Source: Flammeovirga sp. OC4 (GTDB lineage Bacteria; Bacteroidota; Bacteroidia; Cytophagales; Flammeovirgaceae). From it: a DNA stretch of 64,000 bases. Made by a program: the position numbers and the translations under genes. The notes beneath the pieces are model-generated. The model was not told the DNA's origin, searched no databases, and saw only the letters and a list, made by a program, of their open reading frames with translations. The first letter of the stretch is position 1. Every line of letters starts with the position of its first letter. The stretch is taken from contig NZ_JTAM01000004.1 of NCBI RefSeq assembly GCF_000812565.1, positions 62,001-126,000 on the forward strand, read 5' to 3'. Shown here one piece after another: positions 36,777 to 46,121 of this stretch.

Positions 36777-38042
36777 TTATTTATAAATACCTTGAACGAA
36801 GATATTACCGCCATCAAGTTGAGCAGCTTTAGTTGCTTCTGCACCGTCAAACTCCCAGATGTAAGCATCTTCACCAATTGGGCTGATTGCCATATAGAAT
36901 TTATCACCTTCAACAACACCTGATTGGTAGTACCACATATCAGATTTAGGAACGTCCATTACTTCTACAGTTTTAGCCACTACATCAATGTAAGCGATTT
37001 CATATGAGTTATCGTCTTCGATAGTTGTATTATCTAGAGCAACATATCCTTTACCATTTCCAACGTGGTGCCAGTTGATTGCACCAATACTACCTTTACC
37101 TCTTCCTAATTTATCAGTGATGTTGAATACATAAGCATCATCATACACACCTTCTTTTGTTAATCTTGTAATAACAACGTCAGAACCTTGAGTAGTCATG
37201 TTGATTTGGTATGCGTAATCTTCGTAAACGTGGATAGATTTTGCTCTGTAACCGTAAGTATCACCAATTGATGCATCAGAAGTAACAATGGTAGGGTTGC
37301 TTAAATCAGCCCAATCTAAAGCAATAGTAGCTAATGCTTCTGGCTCACGACCTCCACGAGGTTCGCCTACTACGCTATATCCAGTACCATAGAATAATTT
37401 ACCACCTAATATTGCAGGAGCATCCACTCTGAATACATAATCTTCACCTACAGCAAAAGTACCTAAATCATGCTCTACAAAATCAGTTTCTCTGTTGAAT
37501 GTCAAACCAGGAACCGCTAATCTCATTACTTGAAGTGTTACTTGCTTACTATCTGTCGCTTCATCAGTAACAGACACTACATTATGAACAAGGATAAAGT
37601 CATTAGTACCATCATTTACAGCTGCAAATCTTGGGTATAAACCTAATAATGACTCTACACTGATCTCTTTACCTTTTGTATAACTGTTTTCACCATTATA
37701 CTCTAATTCGTAAATCATACCCCCACCGTAATCAAGGTTATAAACATAACCGCCGGCAGTTGTAATTCTTGCAGAACGCGTACCATCCATTTCATAGCCA
37801 TTGCCAAAGAAAGAAAGAGAAGTATCTGCTGAAATATTTGTAGTTGGTTGCATATACACTACCACACTTTCGTCAGGATCAGTAACATCAGCAGCAACGT
37901 GAAATACTGTTGGATTATCCTCAATTGGATTTTCTGGAATTAGATTAGATACTTCATCATTTACATCACATGATGACGTTGCAACCATTAAAGAGAATGC
38001 TGACATCACTGCAGCAACTTTTGAAAAGTTTGAAAGTTTCAT
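36777..38042 (-). CDS. DUF4374 lipoprotein, XusB-like (operon 2)
   Basis: A 421-residue paralogue of 30873-32114. Lipobox ATSSC (Cys 25). It shares FHVAADVTDPDE, SFFGNGYEMDGTRSARI, GTFAVGEDYVFRVDAPA, SIGDTYGYRAKSI and the same C-terminus AQLDGGNIFVQGIYK. Loops elsewhere differ, as expected if the two copies bind different siderophores. Predicted surface-exposed capture protein working with the receptor encoded 25 bp upstream. Confidence 0.87.
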   Translation of the reverse strand: MKLSNFSKVAAVMSAFSLMVATSSCDVNDEVSNLIPENPIEDNPTVFHVAADVTDPDESVVVYMQPTTNISADTSLSFFGNGYEMDGTRSARITTAGGYVYNLDYGGGMIYELEYNGENSYTKGKEISVESLLGLYPRFAAVNDGTNDFILVHNVVSVTDEATDSKQVTLQVMRLAVPGLTFNRETDFVEHDLGTFAVGEDYVFRVDAPAILGGKLFYGTGYSVVGEPRGGREPEALATIALDWADLSNPTIVTSDASIGDTYGYRAKSIHVYEDYAYQINMTTQGSDVVITRLTKEGVYDDAYVFNITDKLGRGKGSIGAINWHHVGNGKGYVALDNTTIEDDNSYEIAYIDVVAKTVEVMDVPKSDMWYYQSGVVEGDKFYMAISPIGEDAYIWEFDGAEATKAAQLDGGNIFVQGIYK

Positions 38043-38067
38043 TAGTACGAAAAGTTGATTGTTATTA

Positions 38068-40461
38068 TTATAAGATCGTGTAGTTTACCTTAAAGAAGAT
38101 ACTACGACCAGGTTGTTGAATTGCAAAGTTGTCAAAGACTTGTTCATTGAATATATTCTTCAAGTCCATGCTAACTGCTAATTTATTCTTAGGAAAACGG
38201 CAAGACACTCCAATATCATTGACAAATTGTGTAGGGATCATATCCTTATTCGCATCTCCGAAGGTTTCCCAATGACGGTAATACTCATGAATGTATCTCA
38301 TGTTGTAATACATTGTGAGGTCTCCTTTATTTTTGATCAGTTTACTCAGATTATATCTAACACTTGAATTGAACTGTAGGTATGGCATATTTTTTAATCT
38401 TGCACCCTTATAATGATTAATATTACCCTTTATGTCATAGTCAGACCAATAGCGAGTGTCATTATAAGATCCAGCAAAAGAAATTTCTAGATTAGTTCCG
38501 TATTCATAATTTGCTTGAAAATCCACCCCTTTTGAAAGTATTTCACCAAAGTTGGAATATATAAACATATCTTGATTTCCTTGTGGCTGTGTTTCACGTT
38601 GGATTAGATTTTCAACATCTCTCACGAAAAAATTCGTTGAAAGTGTTAAGCTATTCTGTCCAAAATAGACTTCTCCATAGCGTAATCCTACATTGATATT
38701 TTTACTGATCTCAGGTAGTAGATCTAAATTCGCTTTTCCGTTTTGTGCACCATTACCAAATAATTCATCTGGCTCAGGTAATCTTACCGCTTGTTCAGCA
38801 GAGAATTGAATAGTCAGCTTCTTCAATAGATCAAAGCTTGTCGCTAATCCATAACTGTATTTTACATCAGAAGTACTGTTATATTCAGGTGTGTATGAAT
38901 TATTTTCATATTTATGGATCAATATATTTACATCATTGCCATAAGATTTTACGAATATATTTGATCTCAAGCGTGAATTTATTGCTGTGTTAGAATATGA
39001 TAGGCCTAGTATTGATTTCATGACCTTATAATAATCATTGCTTTTATCATTTTCAGGATCATAAAATTCACTATATCCAGTTCTTTTATAATCTGAAACA
39101 ACAGCATTGAAATTGAGCACGTTATTATCATTCAATGAATAGGAAACATTCGCTCTATTAATCCATGTACCTTCATTCGTAATATTATGAACAGGAGTAT
39201 CACCCGCTTCTCCACCTGTAGTTTTTCGTCGAGTAATTTCTCCAAACCAATTATAGACATTCTTGGTGGTATCAACTGTCACTCTATTATTTTTAACATA
39301 CGAAGTATACAAACTCACCTCTAATCCTTTTGTTAAAAGATTCTTTTTCTGATAGCTTATACTAGGTGCCAAGTTTGATTGTTTAAAATGCCTTTCTCCA
39401 TAGGCTTTTATCATTGTAGCAGCATGTTGTACTTCTTTATACATATCAGAATAGACCATACTAACAAAAAACTGATCCGCCCATTTCACATCTGTAAATC
39501 CTAGATCTAACTTTGCTCCATGTGCTTCGTAAGCATCATTAAAACGTTTTGCTACTACTCGAATCGGCTCTAAAGTTTCTGGATCTTCAACAAATACTTC
39601 ATTGCCCCACACTTTGTAGTTATTGTCAGAATAATTGTAGTAAACCGACCCTCGAGCTGTTATTCCTGTTTTTTTATTGCGGTAGCTACCATTCAATGAA
39701 GCTTGATGTGTATTAAAAGAACCAAAAGAATAAGATCCTGTTAAGGTAGTTTTATTAGTTGCTTTCGTTTTAATATTAACTGCACCTCCCAAAGCATCAG
39801 ATCCTAATTCTACAGGTACGACACCTTTATAAACCTCTATTTCTTCAATTAAATTGACAGGCAATGAATTTAATGAATAAGATGAACCAAAGTATTCCAT
39901 TGGAACTCCATCAATAAATATTCTCACTGCATTACCACTCAATCCATTGATACTGTACTTCGCATTAGAACCTAATCCCCCTTCTCTTCTTACAGTAATA
40001 CCTGCAGACTGATCTAAAAGACTATTCAATTCTACAGATTGTACTGCTATTTCCTCTGTTGTGATCTTTTCAGCAGCAAAACCCTGTTTCTCCATTTTAG
40101 TCTTTTCAGACTCCCCAATCACCATGACTTCATCTAACTTTACTTCACTTTCTGACAATGAAATAACTATATTAGATATACCTGAATTTGTGACATTGAT
40201 ATTTTGTGAATAGGTTGTGTACCCTGTACGAGTTACTACTAATTCATGTGGTCCAAGTGGTACCTTAGGCAATCTAAAATGACCATTTGCGTCTGTATAG
40301 CCTCCTTTTCTTAGGTCTTTTAACTGGACCGTACAAAAGGGAATACCTTTGTTTGTTTGAGTGTCAATTACTTTTCCAGAAACGATTACTTTATCTTGGC
40401 TATAGATTGAAGAGACAGATAGGAGTAGTGAACAGAAAAGAAGTAAGATACGTTGTATCAT
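38068..40461 (-). CDS. TonB-dependent receptor, XusA-like (operon 2)
   Basis: A 797-residue paralogue of 32148-34532: signal peptide, carboxypeptidase-like domain (VSGKVIDTQTNKGIPF), TonB-box-like DEVMVIGESE, plug (IFIDGVPMEYFG, EIEVYKGVVPVELGSDALGG) and barrel. The plug is nearly unchanged, while barrel strands and loops differ much more between the copies, which fits altered ligand range. It is the first gene of operon 2 and divergent from the ECF sigma operon. Confidence 0.9.
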   Translation of the reverse strand: MIQRILLLFCSLLLSVSSIYSQDKVIVSGKVIDTQTNKGIPFCTVQLKDLRKGGYTDANGHFRLPKVPLGPHELVVTRTGYTTYSQNINVTNSGISNIVISLSESEVKLDEVMVIGESEKTKMEKQGFAAEKITTEEIAVQSVELNSLLDQSAGITVRREGGLGSNAKYSINGLSGNAVRIFIDGVPMEYFGSSYSLNSLPVNLIEEIEVYKGVVPVELGSDALGGAVNIKTKATNKTTLTGSYSFGSFNTHQASLNGSYRNKKTGITARGSVYYNYSDNNYKVWGNEVFVEDPETLEPIRVVAKRFNDAYEAHGAKLDLGFTDVKWADQFFVSMVYSDMYKEVQHAATMIKAYGERHFKQSNLAPSISYQKKNLLTKGLEVSLYTSYVKNNRVTVDTTKNVYNWFGEITRRKTTGGEAGDTPVHNITNEGTWINRANVSYSLNDNNVLNFNAVVSDYKRTGYSEFYDPENDKSNDYYKVMKSILGLSYSNTAINSRLRSNIFVKSYGNDVNILIHKYENNSYTPEYNSTSDVKYSYGLATSFDLLKKLTIQFSAEQAVRLPEPDELFGNGAQNGKANLDLLPEISKNINVGLRYGEVYFGQNSLTLSTNFFVRDVENLIQRETQPQGNQDMFIYSNFGEILSKGVDFQANYEYGTNLEISFAGSYNDTRYWSDYDIKGNINHYKGARLKNMPYLQFNSSVRYNLSKLIKNKGDLTMYYNMRYIHEYYRHWETFGDANKDMIPTQFVNDIGVSCRFPKNKLAVSMDLKNIFNEQVFDNFAIQQPGRSIFFKVNYTIL

Positions 40462-40481
40462 ACAGCTTATATTATATTTGC

Positions 40482-40547
40482 TTTATTTAGACTAATTTTA
40501 AATAACAACGCAAGTATACTATTAAGAATAACTCTAAACAATGTTAT
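40482..40547 (-). promoter_or_regulatory. Conserved upstream block / promoter of Xus-like operon 2
   Basis: Counterpart of 34548-34613. On the minus strand TTG (40541-40539), 20 nt and TATACTTG (40518-40511), with the same aacaatgtt palindrome. Flanking sequence outside the block does not align. Confidence 0.5.
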
Positions 40548-40699
40548 TTTCCGATTTCAATAAAATAGCTACATTTTTTTCCGATTTCGATATAACGAAC
40601 CTGTTTTAAGTATTACAAATAACTAAAATGAATACTCACTCACTTACAATGCTTTTAAATAATTAAAAGAATTGCACTTTTTCAATTCAAAATATGTCA

Positions 40700-40905
40700 T
40701 ATCTTTGAGGCTTTATCAAACGAATAGATAAATTAGATACGATTACCCCCTATCTTCACATGAGGATAGGAGGTTTATCTCATCTACCCTTTACTAAGTT
40801 CTAATGGTCAATAAGGCTACTTTCTTTACATTAGAAATCATCTTTTATTGTTTATAGATAAAAGATTTGATTAACTTAGAGCATGTTTGGAACTGCTCTT
40901 TTGTT
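40700..40905 (+). ncRNA. Candidate small RNA or leader with three hairpins
   Basis: In the 690-bp gap before the sigma factor gene, an exact -7 element TATCTTTG (40700-40707) is followed by a hairpin (ccccctatc/gataggagg with one mismatch, 40746-40773) and a second (atcttttat/ataaaagat, 40840-40866). A third (agagca/tgctct followed by tttg, 40878-40904) could end a transcript of about 190 nt. A 14-codon ORF (MRIGGLSHLPFTKF) starts inside the first hairpin. No known RNA family is recognised. The remaining ~245 bp to the sigma gene shows nothing clear. Confidence 0.3.
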
Positions 40906-41151
40906 GAAAATTCATCATTTCAGAACTTGAGTTTATTCATTTAGTAGAAGGTGACACTATAATTTTCTATTCAATAAATGTTCTCTTGATGCTATTATGA
41001 GCTATTTTCACTCTTCAAATCTAGTGCGTCTAAACATACTCTTAGCTTTAAGTTCTTTTAGTGTAGAATTATTTTTTAGTAAGCAAACACAACTCTTACA
41101 GCATTTTATACTTCAAGTATTTTTTACTCTATCTTAGTTCCATTTCACTAA

Positions 41152-41751
41152 ATGTCACAGGATCTTCAATATTGGAAAAAATTAAAGGAAAACAATGATG
41201 CATCAGCCATCAAATATTTTTATGATCAATACATAAAATTATTGTACAAATACGGCTATCATTTTTGTCAGGACGCAAGTCTAGTAGAAGACTGCGTTCA
41301 AGATTTATTCCTTAGAATTTGGGAAAAACGTTCTTCTTTGGGTGATACAGACAATGTAAAACTCTATTTGATGGTCTCTCTAAAAAGGAGTATTTATGAA
41401 AAAGTAAAAAAGAACTCCAAAACTACCGTCACTGAAGAAGTACCAGAAGATACTTTTGATGTTACTTTCACAATGGAAGAACAAATCATCTCTTCTGAAA
41501 CAGATCAAATTACAAAAGATAAGCTTTTAGAGTGTCTAGAGACACTTTCTGGAAGACAAAAAGAAGTGATCTACCTCCGATTTTATAATGGTTTCTCTCC
41601 GGAAGAAGTCAGTGAAATCATGCAAATCAGTAATCAATCCGTCAGAAATGTTCAAGCTTCAGCGTTGAAGAAAATGAGAAATAACATGGATGACCCTCTA
41701 CTTTTATTAGTCGTTGGAAAATTAATTGAAAGTTTTTTCAACGAAATATAG
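41152..41751 (+). CDS. ECF sigma factor (FecI-like)
   Basis: A 199-residue sigma-70 family protein with region 2 (AIKYFYDQYIKLLYKYGYHF, VEDCVQDLFLRIWEKR) and region 4 (LETLSGRQKEVIYLRFYNGFSPEEVSEIMQIS). Typical of Bacteroidota ECF factors controlled by FecR anti-sigmas. The FecR gene follows 50 bp later. Targets probably include a nutrient-uptake operon; the adjacent Xus-like operons are the obvious candidates, by position only. Confidence 0.93.
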   Translation: MSQDLQYWKKLKENNDASAIKYFYDQYIKLLYKYGYHFCQDASLVEDCVQDLFLRIWEKRSSLGDTDNVKLYLMVSLKRSIYEKVKKNSKTTVTEEVPEDTFDVTFTMEEQIISSETDQITKDKLLECLETLSGRQKEVIYLRFYNGFSPEEVSEIMQISNQSVRNVQASALKKMRNNMDDPLLLLVVGKLIESFFNEI

Positions 41752-41801
41752 TACAAATCAATTTTATAGCTCTTTACTGAATATACCTCACTGATAATAA
41801 G

Positions 41802-42764
41802 ATGTCTGCAATTGATAAATATATAGAGAACAAAGATTTCGTCACCTGGGTGTTAGGAGATGTATCTAAAGAGGATTATTGGAATAATTACCTTAAAGAT
41901 AATCCTGAAGAGAAAGAAAATATTGATAAAGCGAAAGATTGGGTAAAACAAGTAAAAGTCAAAGACCCTTATTTCTCTGCTCAAAGGGAGCGAGAACTAT
42001 GGGTAGAAATCGATCAGAAAATTTCGAAGACAAAGACACCTACTAAAACCATATCTTTCAAAACTACTTGGTGGAAATATGGTGCAGCCGTCATCGTATT
42101 AGGGCTCATTGTGAATTTCTATTTTAGAAACTTTGTCCCACAGCACCATGTTGATACAGCACGCAATGGTTTTACCAACAATATTACCTTACCTGATGGT
42201 TCTACTGTAGATCTTAATGCAGGTAGTTCTATTTCTTATGACAAAAAGAGTTTTAACGCCGGCCGTTATATCTCTCTGAAAGGGGAAGCCTACTTCAAAG
42301 TAGAAAAGGGGCAGACTTTCCAAGTCAATACCGAAATGGGTACGGTAACTGTATTAGGAACCAGTTTTAATATTTTAGCGAGAAAACAGCAGTGGGTCGT
42401 AAGCTGCTATACCGGAAAAGTGGCTGTAAAAGACAATGAAGGAAATCAGGTGATATTAACCAAAGGACAAGAAGCTGAATATAAAAACGGTGGCTTCGTC
42501 ACCAATGCTCATGCTAAAAAGCAACCCAACTGGCAAAAAGGGTTGTTCAAATACTCTAATGCTACTCTTGAAAGTGTTTTTGAAGAAATTCAAAGACAGT
42601 TTGATATTCGCATTATTTATAAAAATTCAGATATACAGAAATTACGCTTTTCAGGTACTATTTCAAATAAATCGTTGGAAAAGGCACTTGATATTATATC
42701 CAAATCCATGGATATTAATTACAAGATAGACAATCAGAAAAAAGAAGTTGAAATCTCTTACTAG
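41802..42764 (+). CDS. FecR-family anti-sigma factor
   Basis: A 320-residue single-pass inner membrane protein. An N-terminal cytoplasmic part (about 1-85) is followed by one helix (YGAAVIVLGLIVNFYF), then the periplasmic FecR domain (FTNNITLPDGSTVDLNAGSSISYD, YISLKGEAYFKVEKG, VLGTSFNILA). It ends in a DUF4974-type domain (LESVFEEIQRQFDIRIIY ... SLEKALDIISKSMDINY). It holds or activates the ECF sigma in response to the receptor encoded next. Its stop codon lies inside the next gene (17-bp overlap). Confidence 0.93.
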   Translation: MSAIDKYIENKDFVTWVLGDVSKEDYWNNYLKDNPEEKENIDKAKDWVKQVKVKDPYFSAQRERELWVEIDQKISKTKTPTKTISFKTTWWKYGAAVIVLGLIVNFYFRNFVPQHHVDTARNGFTNNITLPDGSTVDLNAGSSISYDKKSFNAGRYISLKGEAYFKVEKGQTFQVNTEMGTVTVLGTSFNILARKQQWVVSCYTGKVAVKDNEGNQVILTKGQEAEYKNGGFVTNAHAKKQPNWQKGLFKYSNATLESVFEEIQRQFDIRIIYKNSDIQKLRFSGTISNKSLEKALDIISKSMDINYKIDNQKKEVEISY

Positions 42765-45357
42765 ACATAGTTACGTTTTACTCCTACTTGTCATCTTGAG
42801 TCCATTATTACTATGGGCCCAAGGTCCACTTTTTACTGCTCAATATCACGAAGAACCACTGAAAAAAGTGCTCAAAGAAATTGAACATCACTTTGGTGTG
42901 TACTTTTCTTTCAATGATAAATTACTCGAAGATAAAAAAGTGGATATTGCTTTTAATGAAGCTACCTTAGAAAAGTCTTTAGTACAAGCACTAGCAGGAA
43001 GTGATCTGGAATATGAAGTACTAGATGATCAGTTTATTGTCATCCGAAAAAAAATAGTCCAAAAAATTAATATTAAAGGGATTGTCAGTGACACAAATAA
43101 TAACACACTTCCTTACACTACAATAGAATCATTAGTAACTCGTAAATACGCTGTTTCTGATGAAAACGGAATGTTTAATGTCTCTGTCCCTGCCAATGAT
43201 ACCTTACTCATCAAATTTCTTGGTTTTGAAGACTTGGCTATACCTGTAGCTGATTTGGATCTTTCTAAGCCATTAGATATTGCACTTAGAGTCAAAAAGC
43301 AAAGTCTGCCAGAATTGGTCTACGAAACACAATTAGACTCTATCACATCCTTAATAGATCAACAAAGTAGAGGTAAAAATGTCAAAAATGCAGGCATTGG
43401 TAATCTCCCTACTTCTGATCAAGAGGATGTTTTTTATGCTTTAAAACTTTTACCTGGTGTTAGTACAACGGGGTTGTCTTCTGCATTGGAAGTGAGAGGT
43501 GGTGAAACGGATCAGAACCTTACACTTATTGATAAATATCCGATGTATCAATTGGATCATTATTTTGGTCTACAAAGCGTTATCAATCCGGATATTACGA
43601 ACTCCGCGATCCTTTACCCTGGCGGCTATGATTGTCTTTATGGAGCGAGAGTATCGAGTATTTTAGATATTGGTCTCAAAGATCCTCCGCTTTATCATAC
43701 TGAAGGTAATGTGGGTCTTAGCCTATTAGGATATAAAGCTTATTTATCCACTCCTATTGTTAGAGGAAAGTTAGCGGTACTGGGTACATTTAGAAAGTAT
43801 CACGGGGCAATAGAAAGGTTGTTATATGATCGGAATTTAGAAACAGGTGAAAGTAAAGAGTTTGCCGATGAGGAACAAAGCGTCAGTATTTACAATCAAA
43901 GTGTGAAACCTGATATCGACTATCATGACGCGAACGCTAAAGTCATTTATCAAGTCAATAAAGACCATAGTTTATCATTCAGCTATCTTTTTTCTCAAGA
44001 CAATTACTTCTCTTCTTTTGATATTCCACTACCACTCAGAGAATCACCAAGAAAAAAGGCACCTAAGCAATCACCTACAAAAACGAATTCAGACACAAGA
44101 GAATGGAGCAATAATGCCATGTCTCTAGAATGGAAATCACATTACAACAAAGTGAATTCCAGCGTGTACTTTACATACTCAGATAATACACGAAAAAATG
44201 ATAGAATTTTCTACCGAAAAGATACCACCAGTAACCGCCCTTTAAAAAAGGTCACTACTTTTGGCTATCAGAAAATGCAAGACATCAGTTTTCATTCTGA
44301 TCAGCAAATTTTCTTTAAAAATGGCCGTTTAGATGTTGGTGGTATATACACCTATTATTCTGTAGTCAAGGATCTAAAACCTAACGGCTTTTTATTAAAA
44401 GAATACGATAGCCTCACTTCGTCCCAATCTGCCGGACTCTATACACAATACAGCTTCTTTCTCAACAAACTATCATTAACGGTAGGGAGTAGAGTATGGT
44501 ATTACCAACCAAGTCAAAAAGCTTATTTAGCACCAAGAGTTCAAGGGACTTTACCGATTGGTCATGATAATATATTTAGTTTGAAATTCTCTGCAGGAAG
44601 GTATTATCAATTTGTCCGAGAGTTATCTGATGAGCTTACCTATGATTCTTATTGGATCATTTCTGACGACGAAAATATACCTGTTATCACTTCCAATCAC
44701 TTTATTGGTGGAGGTACTTTTAAATGGTTAAAACACGCTTTGGATGTGGAAGGTTACTACAAGCAAAGTACCGGCGAGATGTCTGACCTAACGTTTAGAA
44801 ATCCAGTTTACTTTAAGAAGTATATTGGTGATGGAGAATCTTACGGAGTAGATGTAATGTATGAGTACAATGCAAGACGTTGGTACTTCTATATGAGCTA
44901 TGGCTACAATCAATATAACAAACAATACACCCCTAGAGAAGCCGAAAAGAAAAGAACAAGTATACTTCAGTTAGCCAGTATGTATAAAAGAAAAAGATGG
45001 AAAGCTGGACTGACATGGGTAGTAAAAAATACTTCTTATGATTTCAATGATCTTCTTAATACTCCGAACCCAATTCCTGGAAATAATAACGAACAACCTA
45101 AGACTTCTGATATAGAACCCTATGACATACCTCTGTATCATCGCTTGGACTTTTCTTCTGAATACAACTTTAGAATCGGTAAAAGGATGAAAGGTGAAAT
45201 AGTACTGACCATTTACGATTTATACAATCAGCAAAATACGGAAGAACGTCAAGTTACACAGGTAGGTCCTGAAAATACCAACAATTATGAATATGTGCTA
45301 ACGGATATCTCACAACTCGGAATCACCCCAAACCTTTCATTCAACCTGATTTTTTAA
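42748..45357 (+). CDS. STN-domain TonB-linked outer membrane transducer, TTG start
   Basis: An 869-residue protein. The start appears to be TTG at 42748, overlapping fecR. No in-frame ATG precedes the signal peptide (YVLLLLVILSPLLLWAQ). Next is an STN domain (PLKKVLKEIEHHFGVYFSFND ... LEYEVLDDQFIVIRKK), the signalling module that contacts FecR, then a carboxypeptidase-like domain, a plug (SALEVRGGETDQNLTLIDKY, ILYPGGYDCLYGARVSSILD) and a barrel. It most likely senses an external ligand and signals through FecR to the ECF sigma. Whether it also transports is unclear. Confidence 0.88.
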   Translation: MKSLTRHSYVLLLLVILSPLLLWAQGPLFTAQYHEEPLKKVLKEIEHHFGVYFSFNDKLLEDKKVDIAFNEATLEKSLVQALAGSDLEYEVLDDQFIVIRKKIVQKINIKGIVSDTNNNTLPYTTIESLVTRKYAVSDENGMFNVSVPANDTLLIKFLGFEDLAIPVADLDLSKPLDIALRVKKQSLPELVYETQLDSITSLIDQQSRGKNVKNAGIGNLPTSDQEDVFYALKLLPGVSTTGLSSALEVRGGETDQNLTLIDKYPMYQLDHYFGLQSVINPDITNSAILYPGGYDCLYGARVSSILDIGLKDPPLYHTEGNVGLSLLGYKAYLSTPIVRGKLAVLGTFRKYHGAIERLLYDRNLETGESKEFADEEQSVSIYNQSVKPDIDYHDANAKVIYQVNKDHSLSFSYLFSQDNYFSSFDIPLPLRESPRKKAPKQSPTKTNSDTREWSNNAMSLEWKSHYNKVNSSVYFTYSDNTRKNDRIFYRKDTTSNRPLKKVTTFGYQKMQDISFHSDQQIFFKNGRLDVGGIYTYYSVVKDLKPNGFLLKEYDSLTSSQSAGLYTQYSFFLNKLSLTVGSRVWYYQPSQKAYLAPRVQGTLPIGHDNIFSLKFSAGRYYQFVRELSDELTYDSYWIISDDENIPVITSNHFIGGGTFKWLKHALDVEGYYKQSTGEMSDLTFRNPVYFKKYIGDGESYGVDVMYEYNARRWYFYMSYGYNQYNKQYTPREAEKKRTSILQLASMYKRKRWKAGLTWVVKNTSYDFNDLLNTPNPIPGNNNEQPKTSDIEPYDIPLYHRLDFSSEYNFRIGKRMKGEIVLTIYDLYNQQNTEERQVTQVGPENTNNYEYVLTDISQLGITPNLSFNLIF

Positions 45358-45489
45358 GAAAATTCACACAATGTTAAAATAAATTAATAGAAATCTCTTT
45401 AATTATTTGTATAAATAATATAACATTTTAAATTTGTGATATAAATCCAGTACGTGAATTACTTAATCTATTCAAAAATCAAATTAACT

Positions 45490-45550
45490 AAGCAATTGAT
45501 TTGTCCAATGATTGCTTAATCATTTACACGTCTATAACTACTTATTTTTG
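45490..45550 (+). promoter_or_regulatory. Putative promoter and inverted repeat before the coiled-coil gene
   Basis: TATTTTTG at 45543-45550 fits TAnnTTTG about 40 bp before the ATG. Upstream a perfect 8-bp inverted repeat (taagcaat/attgctta, 45489-45518) lies next to the -33 position and could be an operator. Confidence 0.35.
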
Positions 45551-45591
45551 CGTGTAGATATGATTTTTTACTACTTATAAATTCTAAATTA

Positions 45592-45900
45592 ATGATGAAA
45601 AAGCAGAGTATTAACTATCCGAAGAACTCGCCTCAGGCAGATTTAAACAAAAGAAAAGTAACGTTACTTGAACAGGGATGGAATGAATCCGATCGACTTT
45701 ACATGGATCGTCTAAAGAAAATGTTGATCGACAGTCAAGGGTACATCGACAAACTACACAAAACTGTCTACGACAAGAACCGCCGAATTAATGACATGCA
45801 GAATCACATCTACTTTTTAGAGGATGAACTACATGCATTAAGTCAAGAGAACAATGCTACAGAACTAAATACGACAGTAGTCTACGACGAAGCCGTATAA
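45592..45900 (+). CDS. Small coiled-coil protein of unknown function
   Basis: A 102-residue soluble protein. The start could be either of two adjacent ATG codons. The middle (DRLKKMLIDSQGYIDKLHKTVYDKN ending in LEDELHALSQENN) has heptad-like leucines and isoleucines, consistent with a coiled coil. No signal peptide or known domain. Single gene with its own putative promoter and a good terminator, so it is probably real. Confidence 0.65.
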   Translation: MMKKQSINYPKNSPQADLNKRKVTLLEQGWNESDRLYMDRLKKMLIDSQGYIDKLHKTVYDKNRRINDMQNHIYFLEDELHALSQENNATELNTTVVYDEAV

Positions 45901-45920
45901 ATTTCTAACAGCATGAACTA

Positions 45921-45959
45921 AAAATCTTACAATGTAATTAAGCGTTGTAAGATTTTTTT
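45921..45959 (+). terminator. Terminator after the coiled-coil gene
   Basis: A 12-bp stem (aaaatcttacaa/ttgtaagatttt) is followed by T residues. Confidence 0.9.
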
Positions 45960-46121
45960 ATGCCTTGATTTTTTACCAATCGCTTACTTTCTATATATTT
46001 AGGCTGGTAATTTAATTGAGAGTAAACTCATCACTTTTAAGAAAAGGTAAATTGTATACTCTTAGCTCAATTCAAGCATCAATAATTATCTAATTTTTAC
46101 TTCCATCAACAATCTTTTAAT

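Noticed and set aside
40997-41137. 46-codon ORF before the ECF sigma gene
   Set aside because: Composition is that of random AT-rich sequence, with no signal peptide, domain or start context.
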